In this document: one piece after another, positions 19,854-31,850 of the stretch | Layout: every line of letters begins with the position of its first letter | Numbering within the stretch: the stretch's first letter is position 1 | NCBI GenBank assembly: GCA_025936915.1 | Contig: JAICSK010000003.1 | Coordinates: 1 to 41,151 of the forward strand | Direction of reading: 5' to 3' | From: Nocardioides sp. | Lineage (GTDB): Bacteria > Actinomycetota > Actinomycetes > Propionibacteriales > Nocardioidaceae | DNA length: 41,151 bases | Made by a program: the position numbers and the translations under genes | Notes under the pieces: generated by a model | Seen by the model: only the letters and a program-made list of their open reading frames with translations | Database searches by the model: none | Told to the model about the DNA's origin: nothing

Positions 19854-20069
19854 ATGGCCACCTATTGGTTCTGCGTGAAGCACCACGCCGTCGAGACCGG
19901 CCCCGACATCTGTCCGCCGATCGACCGGCTCGGGCCGTACGACACCGAGGCGGAGGCAGAGCGGGCGCTGGAGAAGGCCCAGGAGCGCAACGCCGAGTGG
20001 GACAACGACCCCGACTGGACCGACGAGACCGACTGGGCGGGGCTGCCGAAGCGCCGCGACGACGAGTGA
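19854..20069 (+). CDS. Small conserved actinobacterial protein, unknown function
   Basis: 71 residues, acidic and without a signal or membrane segment. It begins [20 protein letters not shown], with two Cys and two His in the first ~20 residues that might coordinate a metal. A charged helix ([20 protein letters not shown]) and a Trp/Asp-rich end ([10 protein letters not shown]) follow. I recognize it as a small protein family common next to map in actinobacteria but know no function. It starts at an ATG 7 bp after a TAGTCT -10, so it is probably leaderless. The stop overlaps the GTG of the next gene. Confidence 0.75.
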   Translation: MATYWFCVKHHAVETGPDICPPIDRLGPYDTEAEAERALEKAQERNAEWDNDPDWTDETDWAGLPKRRDDE

Positions 20070-20374
20070 CCCGTCCGACCCCGCGGCAGCCGTCGCGACC
20101 GACACCGCCGACACCGCCGCCGGCTGCACCGCGGATCTCGCCGCTGCCGTTCGCGGGGATGATCGGCCTGGTCTGCGTCCTCTTCCTCGACCTCGGCGGG
20201 ACGATCGTGCTGCCCTGGTGGGCCGTCGCCCTGCTCGTGGTCGTCTGGCTCGTGCTCTTCGCGGTGGCCTGCGCCTGGTGGAGTCCTCACCCCACCCGAC
20301 TCCCGTGGCTGGCCGTCGTGGGCCTCGTGGTCTGGGTGGTCACGGTCGTCGTGGTCAACCTCGCCACCCGCTGA
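20066..20374 (+). CDS. Small membrane protein, unknown function
   Basis: 102 residues starting at GTG 20066, which overlaps the previous stop (GTGA), so translation is coupled. The N-terminal ~30 residues are proline-rich and cytoplasmic by charge. Three hydrophobic helices follow: [41 protein letters not shown] and [20 protein letters not shown]. No catalytic or transport motif is visible. Coupling to the 71-residue soluble protein suggests they act together, but this is inference. Confidence 0.7.
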   Translation: MTRPTPRQPSRPTPPTPPPAAPRISPLPFAGMIGLVCVLFLDLGGTIVLPWWAVALLVVVWLVLFAVACAWWSPHPTRLPWLAVVGLVVWVVTVVVVNLATR

Positions 20375-20450
20375 GGTCCGGCTCGATAGTTCACAGCGTT
20401 TCGCACCGTTTGCGGCTCGGAACGGGGTGCCGAGTGCTGCGAAGTATCGG

Positions 20451-21056
20451 TCAGAGCCAGCCGTGTGAGGTGGCGATCCGGACGGCCTCGGAGCGGTTGG
20501 CGGCCCCGGTCTTGCCGATGGCGGAGGACAGGTGGTTGCGCACGGTGCCGGGGGAGAGGTGCACCCGTCCGGCGATGACGGCGACGGCGGCCCCGTCGGT
20601 GGCGGCCCGGAGTACGTCGGTCTCGCGCTCGGTCAGGGGAGAGTCGCCGATGGTCAGGCTGTCCATGGCGAGCGCGGGGTCGACGACGCGCAGCCCCTGG
20701 TGGACCCGGCGTACGGCGTCGGCGAGCTGGGCGGCCGGGGTGTCCTTGACCACGAACCCGTCGGCCCCGGACTGCATCGCCCGGCGCAGGAAGCCCGGCC
20801 GGCCGAACGTCGTCACGATCAGCACCCGTGTCGCCGGCGCCACGCGTCGTACCTCGGCGGCGGCACTGATCCCGTCGAGGCCCGGCATCTCGACGTCGAG
20901 CAGGGCGACGTCGGGCCGGTGCTCGAGCACGGCGGGCACGACGTCGGTGCCCGAGGCGACCTCGGCCACGACCTCGAAGTCGGGCTCGAGCCCGAGCAGC
21001 GCGGACAGCGCCCCCCGCACCAGCGCCTGGTCATCCGCGAGGAGGAGCCTGATCAC
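20451..21056 (-). CDS. Response regulator, NarL/DesR type
   Basis: 201 residues. Receiver domain with LLLADDQALV acidic pair, phospho-acceptor Asp in ALLDVEMPGLDG, switch Thr in VLIVTTFG and Lys in GFVVKDTPA. C-terminal LuxR-type HTH: SPLTERETDVLRAATDGAAV with recognition helix HLSPGTVRNHLSSAIGKTG. The GTG start at 21056 overlaps the kinase stop as GTGA. As last gene of a four-gene unit after an ABC exporter and a DesK-like kinase, it most likely activates that exporter in response to membrane stress or an antimicrobial. The palindrome upstream of the operon is a candidate target. Confidence 0.92.
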   Translation of the reverse strand: MIRLLLADDQALVRGALSALLGLEPDFEVVAEVASGTDVVPAVLEHRPDVALLDVEMPGLDGISAAAEVRRVAPATRVLIVTTFGRPGFLRRAMQSGADGFVVKDTPAAQLADAVRRVHQGLRVVDPALAMDSLTIGDSPLTERETDVLRAATDGAAVAVIAGRVHLSPGTVRNHLSSAIGKTGAANRSEAVRIATSHGWL

Positions 21057-22192
21057 GGCACGACCACTTTGAGCGAGAAGCCCGGGTGGAGCGACTGGGT
21101 GATCACCGTGCCCCCGAGCGCGGCCGCGCGCTCGCGGAGACCGGTGAGGCCGTTGCCCTGGCCGGCCGAGTCGGCGCCGTGACCGTCGTCGCGGACCTCG
21201 ACCTCGTGCTCGCCGAGCACGACGCTGCACCGCCGGGCGCCGCTGTGCCGGATCACGTTGGTGATGCCCTCGCGGACCGCCCAGGCGAACAGCTCGCGGG
21301 CGTCCGAGGCGACGCCTTCGGTGGAGTTCGGCAGGTCGGCCTCGATCTCGGCCGCGGACAGCGCCGTCCGGGCGCGGGCCAGCTCCCCCGGCAGGGTCAG
21401 CTCCCGGTACCCCTCGACCGCTCGTCGTACGTCGGCAAGGGCGTCGCGGGAGAGCCGCTCCAGGTCGGCGAGCTCGGCCTTGGCGCGATCGGCGTCGACG
21501 TCGATCAGCCGGTTGGCCAGCTCGGCCTTGACCGTGATCACGGTCAAGGAGTGGCCGAGGATGTCGTGCAGGTCGCGGGCGAACCGGTTGCGCTCGTCCT
21601 CCAGCGCCAGTCTGGCGTTCTCCTCGCGGACGGCGAGCACCTCGATGTTGCGGTTGATCGACTGCGAGATCCCCCAGATCGCGAGCGTCGCGACCATCGT
21701 GCCGAACAGGATGCCCTCGTCGCGGTGCCAGTGGGGCACCCACACGGTGGCGGCGTACGTCGTGCCGGCGACGGCGAGCGAGGCCAGCCAGGCCCACCGT
21801 GTCTGCAGGCACATCACACAGATGACGGCGATGTAGACCGCGGCGGCGTCGCCCCTCTGCCCGATCGTGGCGCACATCACCACGGCCAGGGCGATCTCGA
21901 TCAGCACCACCGCGATCCCCTGCGAGGGGTGCATCGGCGGGCGGAACGGGGCACCGGTACGACGCCACCGCATCAGCGTGAACACGACCAGGTAGATCGC
22001 CGCGAAGACGAGGGTGGCCAAGAAGCCGACCCAGCCGCGCAGGTCGTGCCGGTCCCAGGCGGCGCTGAGCGGGGAGATCAGGTAGAACAGCCAGATCCCG
22101 GCGAAGACCAGCCCCCAGCGACGTGGGCCGACGGGCTGGCCCAGGTCCTTCCCCGGAATCAGGGGGCTGCTCATGCCGGTCAGGCTAGTCAC
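21053..22192 (-). CDS. Sensor histidine kinase, DesK type
   Basis: About 379 residues. The N-terminal half carries several membrane helices (GLVFAGIWLFYLISPL, VGFLATLVFAAIYLVVF, and further ones to ~200), without a large extracellular domain. This is typical of kinases that sense membrane state or membrane-active peptides. The HisKA_3 motif is ERNRFARDLHDILGHSLTVI, followed by a HATPase with EGITNVIRHS and VRDDGHGADSAGQGNGLTGL. I prefer the GTG at 22192, because it overlaps the permease stop as GTGA and has AAGGA upstream; ATG 22174 is the alternative. It is paired with the response regulator that follows. Confidence 0.9.
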   Translation of the reverse strand: MTSLTGMSSPLIPGKDLGQPVGPRRWGLVFAGIWLFYLISPLSAAWDRHDLRGWVGFLATLVFAAIYLVVFTLMRWRRTGAPFRPPMHPSQGIAVVLIEIALAVVMCATIGQRGDAAAVYIAVICVMCLQTRWAWLASLAVAGTTYAATVWVPHWHRDEGILFGTMVATLAIWGISQSINRNIEVLAVREENARLALEDERNRFARDLHDILGHSLTVITVKAELANRLIDVDADRAKAELADLERLSRDALADVRRAVEGYRELTLPGELARARTALSAAEIEADLPNSTEGVASDARELFAWAVREGITNVIRHSGARRCSVVLGEHEVEVRDDGHGADSAGQGNGLTGLRERAAALGGTVITQSLHPGFSLKVVVP

Positions 22193-22973
22193 ACGCGGGC
22201 CGTGTCCTTGCTCATCCGCCAGGCCGCGCCGCCGACGAAGATCGCCAGCCAGACAACCAGGTTGACGACCCACACGGCGTGCGGCGCACCGCCGTACAGC
22301 GGCCACCGGGCGAGCTGGGCGAGCCCGTAGATCGGGGTGCAGGCCGAGATGTGACCCATGGTCGAGTGCGAGTTGATCGGGAACCACAGCCCGCCGAGTG
22401 CTGCCAGCCCGGCCAGCACCGGCCCCAGCACCTGCATCACGTTCTCGCTGGGGAGCAGGTAGCCCATGAACAGGCCGAAGGCACCGAAGACGACCGAGCC
22501 GGCCCAGGCGATGATCGCCGCGGTGATCCAGACGTGGGTCGGCATGGTGGCCTTGCCGTTCACCGCTCCGACCACGTTCACCGCGACCACGGACAGGGCG
22601 CCGAGGGCGAGGGCGACGATCGACTTGACCAGGATGTAGACGACCGGCGAGAGCGGTGTCAGCCGAAGCTGGCGCGACCACCCGAGCGCCCGCTCGGTCG
22701 CCACCATGGCGCCGCCACTGGTCGATGCCAGGACCGCGCCGTACGCCGCCATGCTGATCAGGATGTACGCCGAGACGTTGCCCGATCCTTCCGTCTGGTT
22801 GCTGTAGCTGGTGTTGGTGCCGATCATCAGGTAGAGCAGCGCCGGCAGGATCAGCGTGATGATCACCGTGCGTCGGTTGCGCAGCATCCGGCGGAGCTCG
22901 AGGCCGAGCATCGTGGCGTTGAAGCCACCGAGCGGCGGCACGCGGCGTGTGGTGGGGTCGATGGTCTGCGTGG

Positions 22974-22977
<4 letters not shown>
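22189..22977 (-). CDS. ABC-2 type exporter permease
   Basis: 262 residues with about six membrane helices (for example TVIITLILPALLYLMIG, VYILVKSIVALALGALSVVA and AVWVVNLVVWLAIFVGGAAW). The layout, with a short cytoplasmic start, a first helix after RRMLRNRR and the conserved ATERALGWSRQLRLTPL stretch, is that of LnrMN/YfiMN-type drug exporters. It partners with the ATPase encoded upstream, whose stop it overlaps as ATGA. Substrate is unknown; lipid, polyene or peptide antimicrobials are typical for relatives. There is one permease gene only, so the exporter is probably a homodimer. Confidence 0.88.
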
Positions 22978-23939
<962 letters not shown>

Positions 23940-23997
23940 GACGCCAGCCTGGCGGATGCCACGTGGCGACGCCTCACACAGCCATCACGTGTCGACC

Positions 23998-24011
23998 ATG
24001 ACAGTTGTCAT
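23998..24011. promoter_or_regulatory. Operator-like palindrome ATGACA-GT-TGTCAT before the exporter operon
   Basis: ATGACAGTTGTCAT has perfect 6-bp arms around a 2-bp centre and lies 58 bp upstream of the ATPase start, in the promoter position. It is AT-richer than its surroundings, as expected for a regulator site. Binding by the operon's own LuxR-type regulator is inferred. Confidence 0.55.
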
Positions 24012-24025
24012 CGGATCGGCGCACC

Positions 24026-24060
24026 GGTGTGCTCAGAAGGTGTGCTCAGAAGGTGTGCTC
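24026..24060. repeat. Short tandem repeat at the 3' end of panB
   Basis: On the minus strand GAGCACACCTTCT occurs twice in tandem, followed by a third partial GAGCACACC. The first unit encodes the last codons and stop of panB, and the others lie just downstream. It looks like slippage or unequal duplication. Confidence 0.8.
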
Positions 24061-24897
24061 GGGGCCGGGGAACGTGCGGTTCTTGACGTCCGCGTCGTAC
24101 TCCTGGGCGGCGCGGAGCAGCTCGCCGTGGAGGTCGGCGTACTGCTTGACGAACGTCGGCATCCGGCCGGTGCGCATCCCGAACGCGTCGGTCCAGACGA
24201 GCACCTGCCCGTCGCACTCGGCGCCGGCGCCGATGCCGATGGTCGGGATCAGCAGCTCCTTGGTGATCTGCGCGGCGACCTCGCCGGGCACCATCTCCAT
24301 CACCACCGCGAAGGCGCCCGCCTCTTGCACGGCGTGCGCGTCGGCGATCACCCGCTCGGCCGCGTCGCCGCGGCCCTGGATGCGGTAGCCGCCGAGGGCG
24401 TGCTCGCTCTGAGGCGTGAAGCCGATGTGGGCCATCACCGGGATGCCGCCCTGGCTGAGCCGGGTGATCTGGGGCGCCATCTCGACGCCGCCCTCGAGCT
24501 TCACGCAGTGGGCGAGGCCTTCCTTCATGAAGCGCGCGGCGGTGGCGAAGGCCTGCTCCGGCGACGCCTGATAGGAGCCGAACGGGAGGTCGCCGACGAC
24601 CAGCGCCCGGTGGACCGAGCGGCTCACACCGCGGGTCAGTGGCAGGAGCTCGTCGACGCTGATCGGGACGGTGGTCTCGTAGCCGTAGACGTTGTTGGCC
24701 GCCGAGTCACCGACCAGGAGCACGTCGATCCCGGCCTCGTCGAAGGTGGCCGCGGTGTACTGGTCGTAGGCGGTGAGCATGGAGAAGCGCTCGCCGTTCT
24801 CCTTGAACTGACGCAGGTGGTGGGTGCGGACCCGCTTCACGGTCGTGCTGGGCTTCACCGGCCCGGTGCCGTACGGCGCTGTCACCTCGTCGTTCAT
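24046..24897 (-). CDS. panB: 3-Methyl-2-oxobutanoate hydroxymethyltransferase (pantothenate synthesis)
   Basis: 283 residues. PanB adds a hydroxymethyl group from 5,10-methylene-THF to ketoisovalerate, giving ketopantoate in the first step of the pantothenate/CoA branch. Family signatures seen: [33 protein letters not shown] (metal-binding Asp), [17 protein letters not shown], and [13 protein letters not shown] with [15 protein letters not shown] near the end. The ATG at 24897 has GAGGAG about 7 bp upstream. The gene stands alone between two unrelated units. The N-terminal ~20 residues are a non-conserved extension. A short tandem repeat begins at its stop codon. Confidence 0.96.
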   Translation of the reverse strand: MNDEVTAPYGTGPVKPSTTVKRVRTHHLRQFKENGERFSMLTAYDQYTAATFDEAGIDVLLVGDSAANNVYGYETTVPISVDELLPLTRGVSRSVHRALVVGDLPFGSYQASPEQAFATAARFMKEGLAHCVKLEGGVEMAPQITRLSQGGIPVMAHIGFTPQSEHALGGYRIQGRGDAAERVIADAHAVQEAGAFAVVMEMVPGEVAAQITKELLIPTIGIGAGAECDGQVLVWTDAFGMRTGRMPTFVKQYADLHGELLRAAQEYDADVKNRTFPGPEHTF

Positions 24898-24991
24898 CCG
24901 GTGCTCCTCGTGTCATCGCGGCTCCCGGTGGAGTCCACGCAACACCCACCAGGCTAGTGACGTGCACGGGCGATGCGACCTGTGTCGCTCG

Positions 24992-25900
24992 TCACCAGTC
25001 GGACTCCGGACGCGTCAGCTCGTGCTGCAGGCCGCCGAACGCGACCTCGTCGTCGCTGTTTCCCGAGTGCGGAGCGGCGAACCATGCGGCGTACTGGTTG
25101 ACCTCGTCCAACCGCCACTCGAGGTCGAAGAGCTCGAACATCTCCGGCTCGCCCTCGGTCGGGACACCCGCATCGACCAGTGTCCGGAGGTCGAGCTCGG
25201 CCGGTGCCAGCTTCAGCGACTCCCAGTCGACGAGCACCCGCCCCGACGCCGTGAGCAGCTGGTTGCCCTGGTCCGGCTCGCCGTGGGTAGGCACCCACGG
25301 CCGGCTTCCCGCGAGCGTGGCGAGGGTGTGGTAGCGGGCCGTCCAGCGCTCGAGGTCGGTCAGGTGCTTGCGAACGGCGTCCCGCGCAGGCGCGGCGTAC
25401 GGACCGGGCCCCCACGTGGTGGTCGTGAGCCGTGAGAGCACGTCGGCGAGATCGGGTCCTACCAGTGGGTGCCACACCGGTAGACCCGATGGTGGCTCGG
25501 CGGAATGGAGACCGGACAGCGCGCCGACCGTCCAGATGACGTCCAGGTCGCCGCCCGACGTTCCCTCCAACCACGGGGTGCAGCTGACGGCTCCGCCGGC
25601 GAACGCGTGGGTGCGGGAACCGTCGCGAGTCGGTGTCGTCGCCACGACGAACTCCAGGCCCTGGGCGGCGAGTGCGGCCGCGCCGTCGTACGCCGCCTCG
25701 AGGTCGAGCAGCGTGCGCTTGGGTTCGAGTCGGTCGAGCGTGACGAAGGAGAGAGGGGTGTCGGCGTCGCCGTGCGCGGCCCAGTGGTGTGCGCCGAAAC
25801 CCACGGGCAGGTGCTCGACGCGCGCGATCGCGTCGTCCCAGTGCCGACGGAGAAGGTCGACGACGACGCCGTCGTCTACCTCTGGGGGCGGCTCACGCAC
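24992..25900 (-). CDS. Aminoglycoside-phosphotransferase-family (APH/choline kinase fold) kinase
   Basis: About 302 residues. The C-terminal lobe has the Brenner motif HGEPDQGNQL (catalytic Asp, metal-binding Asn) and the downstream DWESLKLAPAELDLRTL (second metal Asp), as in APH-type small-molecule kinases. The N-terminal lobe is less clear: LPVGFGAHHWAAH may be the nucleotide loop, and FVTLDRLEPKRTLLDLEAAY follows. Substrate cannot be predicted; relatives include antibiotic, homoserine and sugar kinases. I chose GTG 25900, which overlaps the stop of the upstream kinase gene by 8 bp; the track's start at 25987 would lie inside that gene. Translational coupling suggests a joint role. Confidence 0.8.
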   Translation of the reverse strand: MREPPPEVDDGVVVDLLRRHWDDAIARVEHLPVGFGAHHWAAHGDADTPLSFVTLDRLEPKRTLLDLEAAYDGAAALAAQGLEFVVATTPTRDGSRTHAFAGGAVSCTPWLEGTSGGDLDVIWTVGALSGLHSAEPPSGLPVWHPLVGPDLADVLSRLTTTTWGPGPYAAPARDAVRKHLTDLERWTARYHTLATLAGSRPWVPTHGEPDQGNQLLTASGRVLVDWESLKLAPAELDLRTLVDAGVPTEGEPEMFELFDLEWRLDEVNQYAAWFAAPHSGNSDDEVAFGGLQHELTRPESDW

Positions 25901-26453
25901 GGGCGAGCCGCTGGGCCCGAAGCCGATCGAAGGCACGGTCCGCGGGTGGGTGCCGGATGAGGTCGAGCACTGCGGCCGTCGGCTCATCGGGTCCGTACGT
26001 CGTGTCGACGGTCAGGTCGCAGTCGCCGTGCTGGAAGACCAGCCGCTGCTGATGCAGGGCCTTGCCCCGTTCGCGGTCGTCACGCAGCTTCTCCCGGCGC
26101 CGGAGCTCCTTGGGCGAGCAGGTCACGTGCACCAGGAGCACGTCGATCCCGACGGTCAGCCGGAGCAGGTCGTCGAGGCGCCACGGCTCGTCGAGGACGT
26201 GGTCGCCGAGCACGTCCATCCCCGACGAGGCGGCGCCGGCCAGCGCACGGTGGTACGCCGCACGCGTGCGGTGGAAGACGTCGTACCACTGCCGGTCGGT
26301 GAGGACGACGTCCGGCCGGGTCCGGATCTGGTGGAACAGGTCGACGGGCAACACCAGCCACGGCGTCGTGAGCCGACGGGCCACGGCTTGGGCCAGGGTG
26401 GTCTTGCCCGCGCTCGACGGCCCGTTCAGGAGGACGATCCGACCCGAGGCCAT
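25893..26453 (-). CDS. Chloramphenicol-phosphotransferase-like P-loop kinase
   Basis: 186 residues. It begins MASGRIVLLNGPSSAGKTTL, a Walker A typical of the CPT family, followed by LPVDLFHQI (substrate-side Asp) and the lid-like arginine-rich RRREKLRDDRERGKA. Family members phosphorylate chloramphenicol or unknown small molecules. The sequence fits the family but does not prove antibiotic resistance. The true start is the ATG at 26453, not 28484: a TACGTT -10 lies 7 bp before the ATG, implying a leaderless transcript. It overlaps and probably drives the APH-like gene. Confidence 0.82.
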   Translation of the reverse strand: MASGRIVLLNGPSSAGKTTLAQAVARRLTTPWLVLPVDLFHQIRTRPDVVLTDRQWYDVFHRTRAAYHRALAGAASSGMDVLGDHVLDEPWRLDDLLRLTVGIDVLLVHVTCSPKELRRREKLRDDRERGKALHQQRLVFQHGDCDLTVDTTYGPDEPTAAVLDLIRHPPADRAFDRLRAQRLARA

Positions 26454-26573
26454 ATTCCGCAACGTATCGGTTTCCGCCGGTCGAGGAGGGGGCGCCCCGC
26501 GCCCGTCACGAGACCGAGGGCCCAGCGACGGTTGCGAGCGGCCTCCTCGACCGCGAGGGCGGCGGGGGATCCC

Positions 26574-26579
26574 TAGACT
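26574..26579 (+). promoter_or_regulatory. Probable -10 of nadE, leaderless start
   Basis: TAGACT is followed by six bases and then the GTG start codon at 26586, and no ribosome site is present. The spacing makes the GTG the likely first transcribed codon. Confidence 0.55.
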
Positions 26580-26585
26580 GCAAGC

Positions 26586-28661
<2,076 letters not shown>

Positions 28662-28750
28662 CCCGGCCTCGCAACCTTTCGCGACGCAGCTGAGACGAAG
28701 GGGTCAGCGGCGGCACCGACGTGGGCCGCCCCCGAGCCTCGGGAGACGAG

Positions 28751-29188
28751 ATGACTGCAGTACGCCGTGTCCGCGGGTTGCCCGCGGTCCTCGCCACGAT
28801 CGCCGCGGCCACCTTGGCGACCACCGCCCAGGGCGATGCCCATGCTGCGACCGGCTCCGCCGCGACGGGTGCGAGCGGGCCACGCCACACGACGTTGCGC
28901 GTCCACGTCGCCGGTTGCGACCGCTGCACGGTCCAGCTCCAGCACGCGATCTCCGGGAAGCCGGGCGTCTGGACCTCGAGGGCCAGGACGATCGGTCCCG
29001 AACATCGTGACGAGGTACGCCGGCTGTCGTTCCGGGTCGCACGGGTGCGGGCCAGGACCCTCGACGGTCATCGGACACGGATCCCGCTGACCTACGCGTC
29101 ACACTCGATGTCGAGCTGGAAGCCCGTGGTCAAGACGTACAAGGGCACGATCGGCAACCAGGACGCGTTCTACTGCACCAAGCCCTGA
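28751..29188 (+). CDS. Secreted protein of unknown function
   Basis: 145 residues. A signal peptide (~1-32: positively charged start, LPAVLATIAAATLATTA, AHA cleavage) precedes a mature part of about 113 residues. That part is basic and has a C-x2-C pair (VAGCDRCTVQLQ) and one more Cys near the end (DAFYCTKP). The C-x2-C might suggest metal or disulfide chemistry, but I see no known domain. The ATG at 28751 follows GGGAGACGAG. It stands between nadE and a larger secreted protein, each with its own promoter. Confidence 0.65.
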   Translation: MTAVRRVRGLPAVLATIAAATLATTAQGDAHAATGSAATGASGPRHTTLRVHVAGCDRCTVQLQHAISGKPGVWTSRARTIGPEHRDEVRRLSFRVARVRARTLDGHRTRIPLTYASHSMSSWKPVVKTYKGTIGNQDAFYCTKP

Positions 29189-29423
29189 CCGCCGAGGTCA
29201 CTGGCCCCACCGACGACGCCCCGCCCCACCGATCGGGGGTGGGTCGGCGACGACCGAAGGTCGCCCGGTCGTGGCGCAAGCCGGTGATCGGGCTCGGCGA
29301 CGGCCTGCTCGGCCGGCACGCGGAGTTCACCCAAGAGTTGCGAAGTCACGTCTGTTCGAAACGCGGACGTGGGTCTAGCGTGTCGAACGTTGTCGGGGTT
29401 CTCTGCTCGAGGGAGATCGAATC

Positions 29424-31748
29424 ATGCGCGTTCGTCCGAGTCGTGTCCGTCAAGGCAAGGCGGGCCTGGCCGCCGCCTCTCTGGTGCTGGGCACCGCGGT
29501 CGCAGCGGTCTCCGCTGTCGGCGGCGCGCCGCCCGCCGCGGCGGACGGGTCGAGCTGTCAGCTCGGCAACGGCGTCCAGCACGTGATCAGCATCGTGTTC
29601 GACAACGTGCACTTCTTCCGGGACAACCCCAACGTCCCCTCCGACCTGGAGCAGATGCCCAACCTGCTGAACTTCCTGGAGTCCAACGGCACGGTGTTCT
29701 CCAACTCGCACACGCCGCTGATCGCCCACACGGCCGACGACAGCCTGACGATCTACACCGGGCTGTACGGCGACCGGCACGGCCAGCCGGTGACCAACAG
29801 CTACAACGTCTACAACCCGGACGGGACGACGGACACGGCGACGTCCTTCACCTACTGGACCTCGCCGATCATCGACACCAAGACCAGTCCGCCGTTGCCC
29901 AACCCCGTCGACTCCGCACCGTCGATGACCTATTCCGACACCGTGCCCGCGAGCGGCACGCCCGACCGGGTCACTCCCGCTCCGTGGGTGCCTTTCACCC
30001 GCGCCGGCTGCACGGTCGGCAACTTCTCCACGGCGAACATGGTGCTGGAGAACCCGAACGTCGACGTCCCGACCGTGTTCGGCGCGAACTCACCTGAGGC
30101 GATGCAGACCGCCAATGACACCGACAGGTTCAAGGACGTCGAGGTCGCGCAGTACGTCGGGGAGGCGATCCACTGCGCCCAGGGCGACGCCATCTGCGCC
30201 AACTCGCCGCGTGCGGTCAGCGACTCCCTCCCGGACGAGCCCGGCGGGTACAACGGTTACCAGGCTCTGTTCGGTGCGAGGTACATCGCGCCGGCGATCG
30301 GCGGCGGCGCCGACCAGACGCACGACGGGTTCCCGGTCACGGACGCCAACGGCAACCTCACCGACCTGAACGGCAACACCCTGCAGGAGCCGTTCACGCA
30401 CACGCCCGGCTTCCCCGGCTTCAACCCGACCGCGTCGCAGAGCCTCGCCGTGCTGGCCGACATGCAGGAGGCCGGCATCCCGGTGACGTACGGCTACATC
30501 TCCGACACCCACGACAAGAAGTCCGGCGCCACCGGCTGCACCTCACCGGGCAACGCGCTCGGCCCCGGCGATGCCTGCTCCGTCGCGGCGCTGCACGACT
30601 ACGACACGGCGTTCGGCCAGTGGCTCCAGCGGCTCGCCGTCGACGGGATCACCCCGGCCAACACCGAGTTCATGATCAGCGCCGAGGAGAACGACCAGTT
30701 CGCGGGCGCGAACGTCGGCCGCTCCTCCGAGCCCACTCCGGCCGGCTGCGACGGCGTCACGGTGGCCTGCCACTACACCAACACGCAGGACGGCGAGCTG
30801 CAGGCCAACATCAAGAGCCTGCTGTCGACCACGGCGAGCTCCGGCACGCAGTACGACGTGCAGCCGCAGGGCGCATCCATCTACGTGCACGGCCAGCCGG
30901 CCGCGGACGACCCGACGGTGCGCCAGCTGGAGCGCGACACCGCCGCGATGACGAACACCACCAATCCCTACATCAACTACAGCGGCGTGCCGAACGAGAA
31001 GATCGTCAAGTACCAGGCGGGCGCCCTCGAACAGCGGGTGCTGCACATGCAGACGAACGATCCGCTGCGAACGCCGACGTACTCGATCTTCCCGATGCCG
31101 GACTACTTCTTCTCGACGTCCGGCGCCAATGTCCAGTACAACAACGGGTTCGCCTACGACCACGGGTACTACTCACCGAACATCGACGTCACCTGGGCCG
31201 CGATCACCGGTCCGGGCGTGGCGGTCAGCGGCGTGGACGGTCCGGGCCCGACCGGCGGCAACGAGTCGCAGGACCCGAACTCGACGCACACCGTGCCGCA
31301 GGCCTCCACGCAGGGGACCTGGATCGAGGAAGCCGATCTGCGTCCCACGCTGCTGCACCTGGTCGGCCTGACCGACGACTACCAGACCGACGGTCAGGTG
31401 ATCTCCCAGGCGCTGACCGACCCGGGCAGCACGTTGGACCACGTGGCCCAGCTGAGTGCGCTGTACCGCCGGCTCAACTCGAGCGTCGGAGAGTTCGCGA
31501 CGAACACGTTGCTCGCGGACTCCGCGGCACTGGCGAGCGGGTCTGCGTCGGACGACTCGGCGTACACGACCGAGCAGCAGACTCTGCTGGACCTGGCCAA
31601 CCACCGCGACCACGTCGCTGCCCGGATGAAGGCCACCCTGGCACGGGCAGCGGCGGGTCAGGCGCCCGGACGCGGCGAGCTGACGTCCGAGCTGTCGCAA
31701 GGAAGGGCGCTGCTGAAGCAGGCCGCTCGGCTGGCAGCCGGCTCCTGA
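29424..31748 (+). CDS. Secreted alkaline phosphatase/sulfatase-superfamily hydrolase
   Basis: 774 residues. Sec signal peptide (~1-40, ending PPAAADG). Superfamily landmarks: QHVISIVFDNVHFFRDN (first metal Asp), MPNLLNFLESNGTVFSNSHT, then TADDSLTIYTGLYGDRHG, which matches the S/T-nucleophile and TGLYPxxHG region. Near the C-terminus are YDHGYYSPNIDVTWAAITGP (metal-binding DHG) and LRPTLLHLVGL, the usual end of the core. It probably hydrolyses phosphate or sulfate esters outside the cell. The insert between ~150 and ~500 is long, and the last ~100 residues are Ala-rich helical. I cannot name the substrate. ATG 29424 follows GAGGGAG. Confidence 0.75.
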   Translation: MRVRPSRVRQGKAGLAAASLVLGTAVAAVSAVGGAPPAAADGSSCQLGNGVQHVISIVFDNVHFFRDNPNVPSDLEQMPNLLNFLESNGTVFSNSHTPLIAHTADDSLTIYTGLYGDRHGQPVTNSYNVYNPDGTTDTATSFTYWTSPIIDTKTSPPLPNPVDSAPSMTYSDTVPASGTPDRVTPAPWVPFTRAGCTVGNFSTANMVLENPNVDVPTVFGANSPEAMQTANDTDRFKDVEVAQYVGEAIHCAQGDAICANSPRAVSDSLPDEPGGYNGYQALFGARYIAPAIGGGADQTHDGFPVTDANGNLTDLNGNTLQEPFTHTPGFPGFNPTASQSLAVLADMQEAGIPVTYGYISDTHDKKSGATGCTSPGNALGPGDACSVAALHDYDTAFGQWLQRLAVDGITPANTEFMISAEENDQFAGANVGRSSEPTPAGCDGVTVACHYTNTQDGELQANIKSLLSTTASSGTQYDVQPQGASIYVHGQPAADDPTVRQLERDTAAMTNTTNPYINYSGVPNEKIVKYQAGALEQRVLHMQTNDPLRTPTYSIFPMPDYFFSTSGANVQYNNGFAYDHGYYSPNIDVTWAAITGPGVAVSGVDGPGPTGGNESQDPNSTHTVPQASTQGTWIEEADLRPTLLHLVGLTDDYQTDGQVISQALTDPGSTLDHVAQLSALYRRLNSSVGEFATNTLLADSAALASGSASDDSAYTTEQQTLLDLANHRDHVAARMKATLARAAAGQAPGRGELTSELSQGRALLKQAARLAAGS

Positions 31749-31850
31749 CGGCGACGTGCGGTGCAGGGCCGGCCGGTCCGGCACCGCACCTCGGTTGCGC
31801 ACGCCGGTTCCGCAACATCGCCGTAACACGGCTGGGACAGACTGCGCGGC

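Noticed and set aside
24026-24060. Possible CRISPR-like repeat near panB
   Set aside because: The three copies are directly adjacent without spacers, so this is a simple tandem duplication.
25893-26453. Zeta-toxin kinase of a toxin-antitoxin pair
   Set aside because: The P-loop start (GPSSAGKTT) and overall layout fit the chloramphenicol phosphotransferase family better, and the partner is an APH-fold kinase, not an antitoxin.
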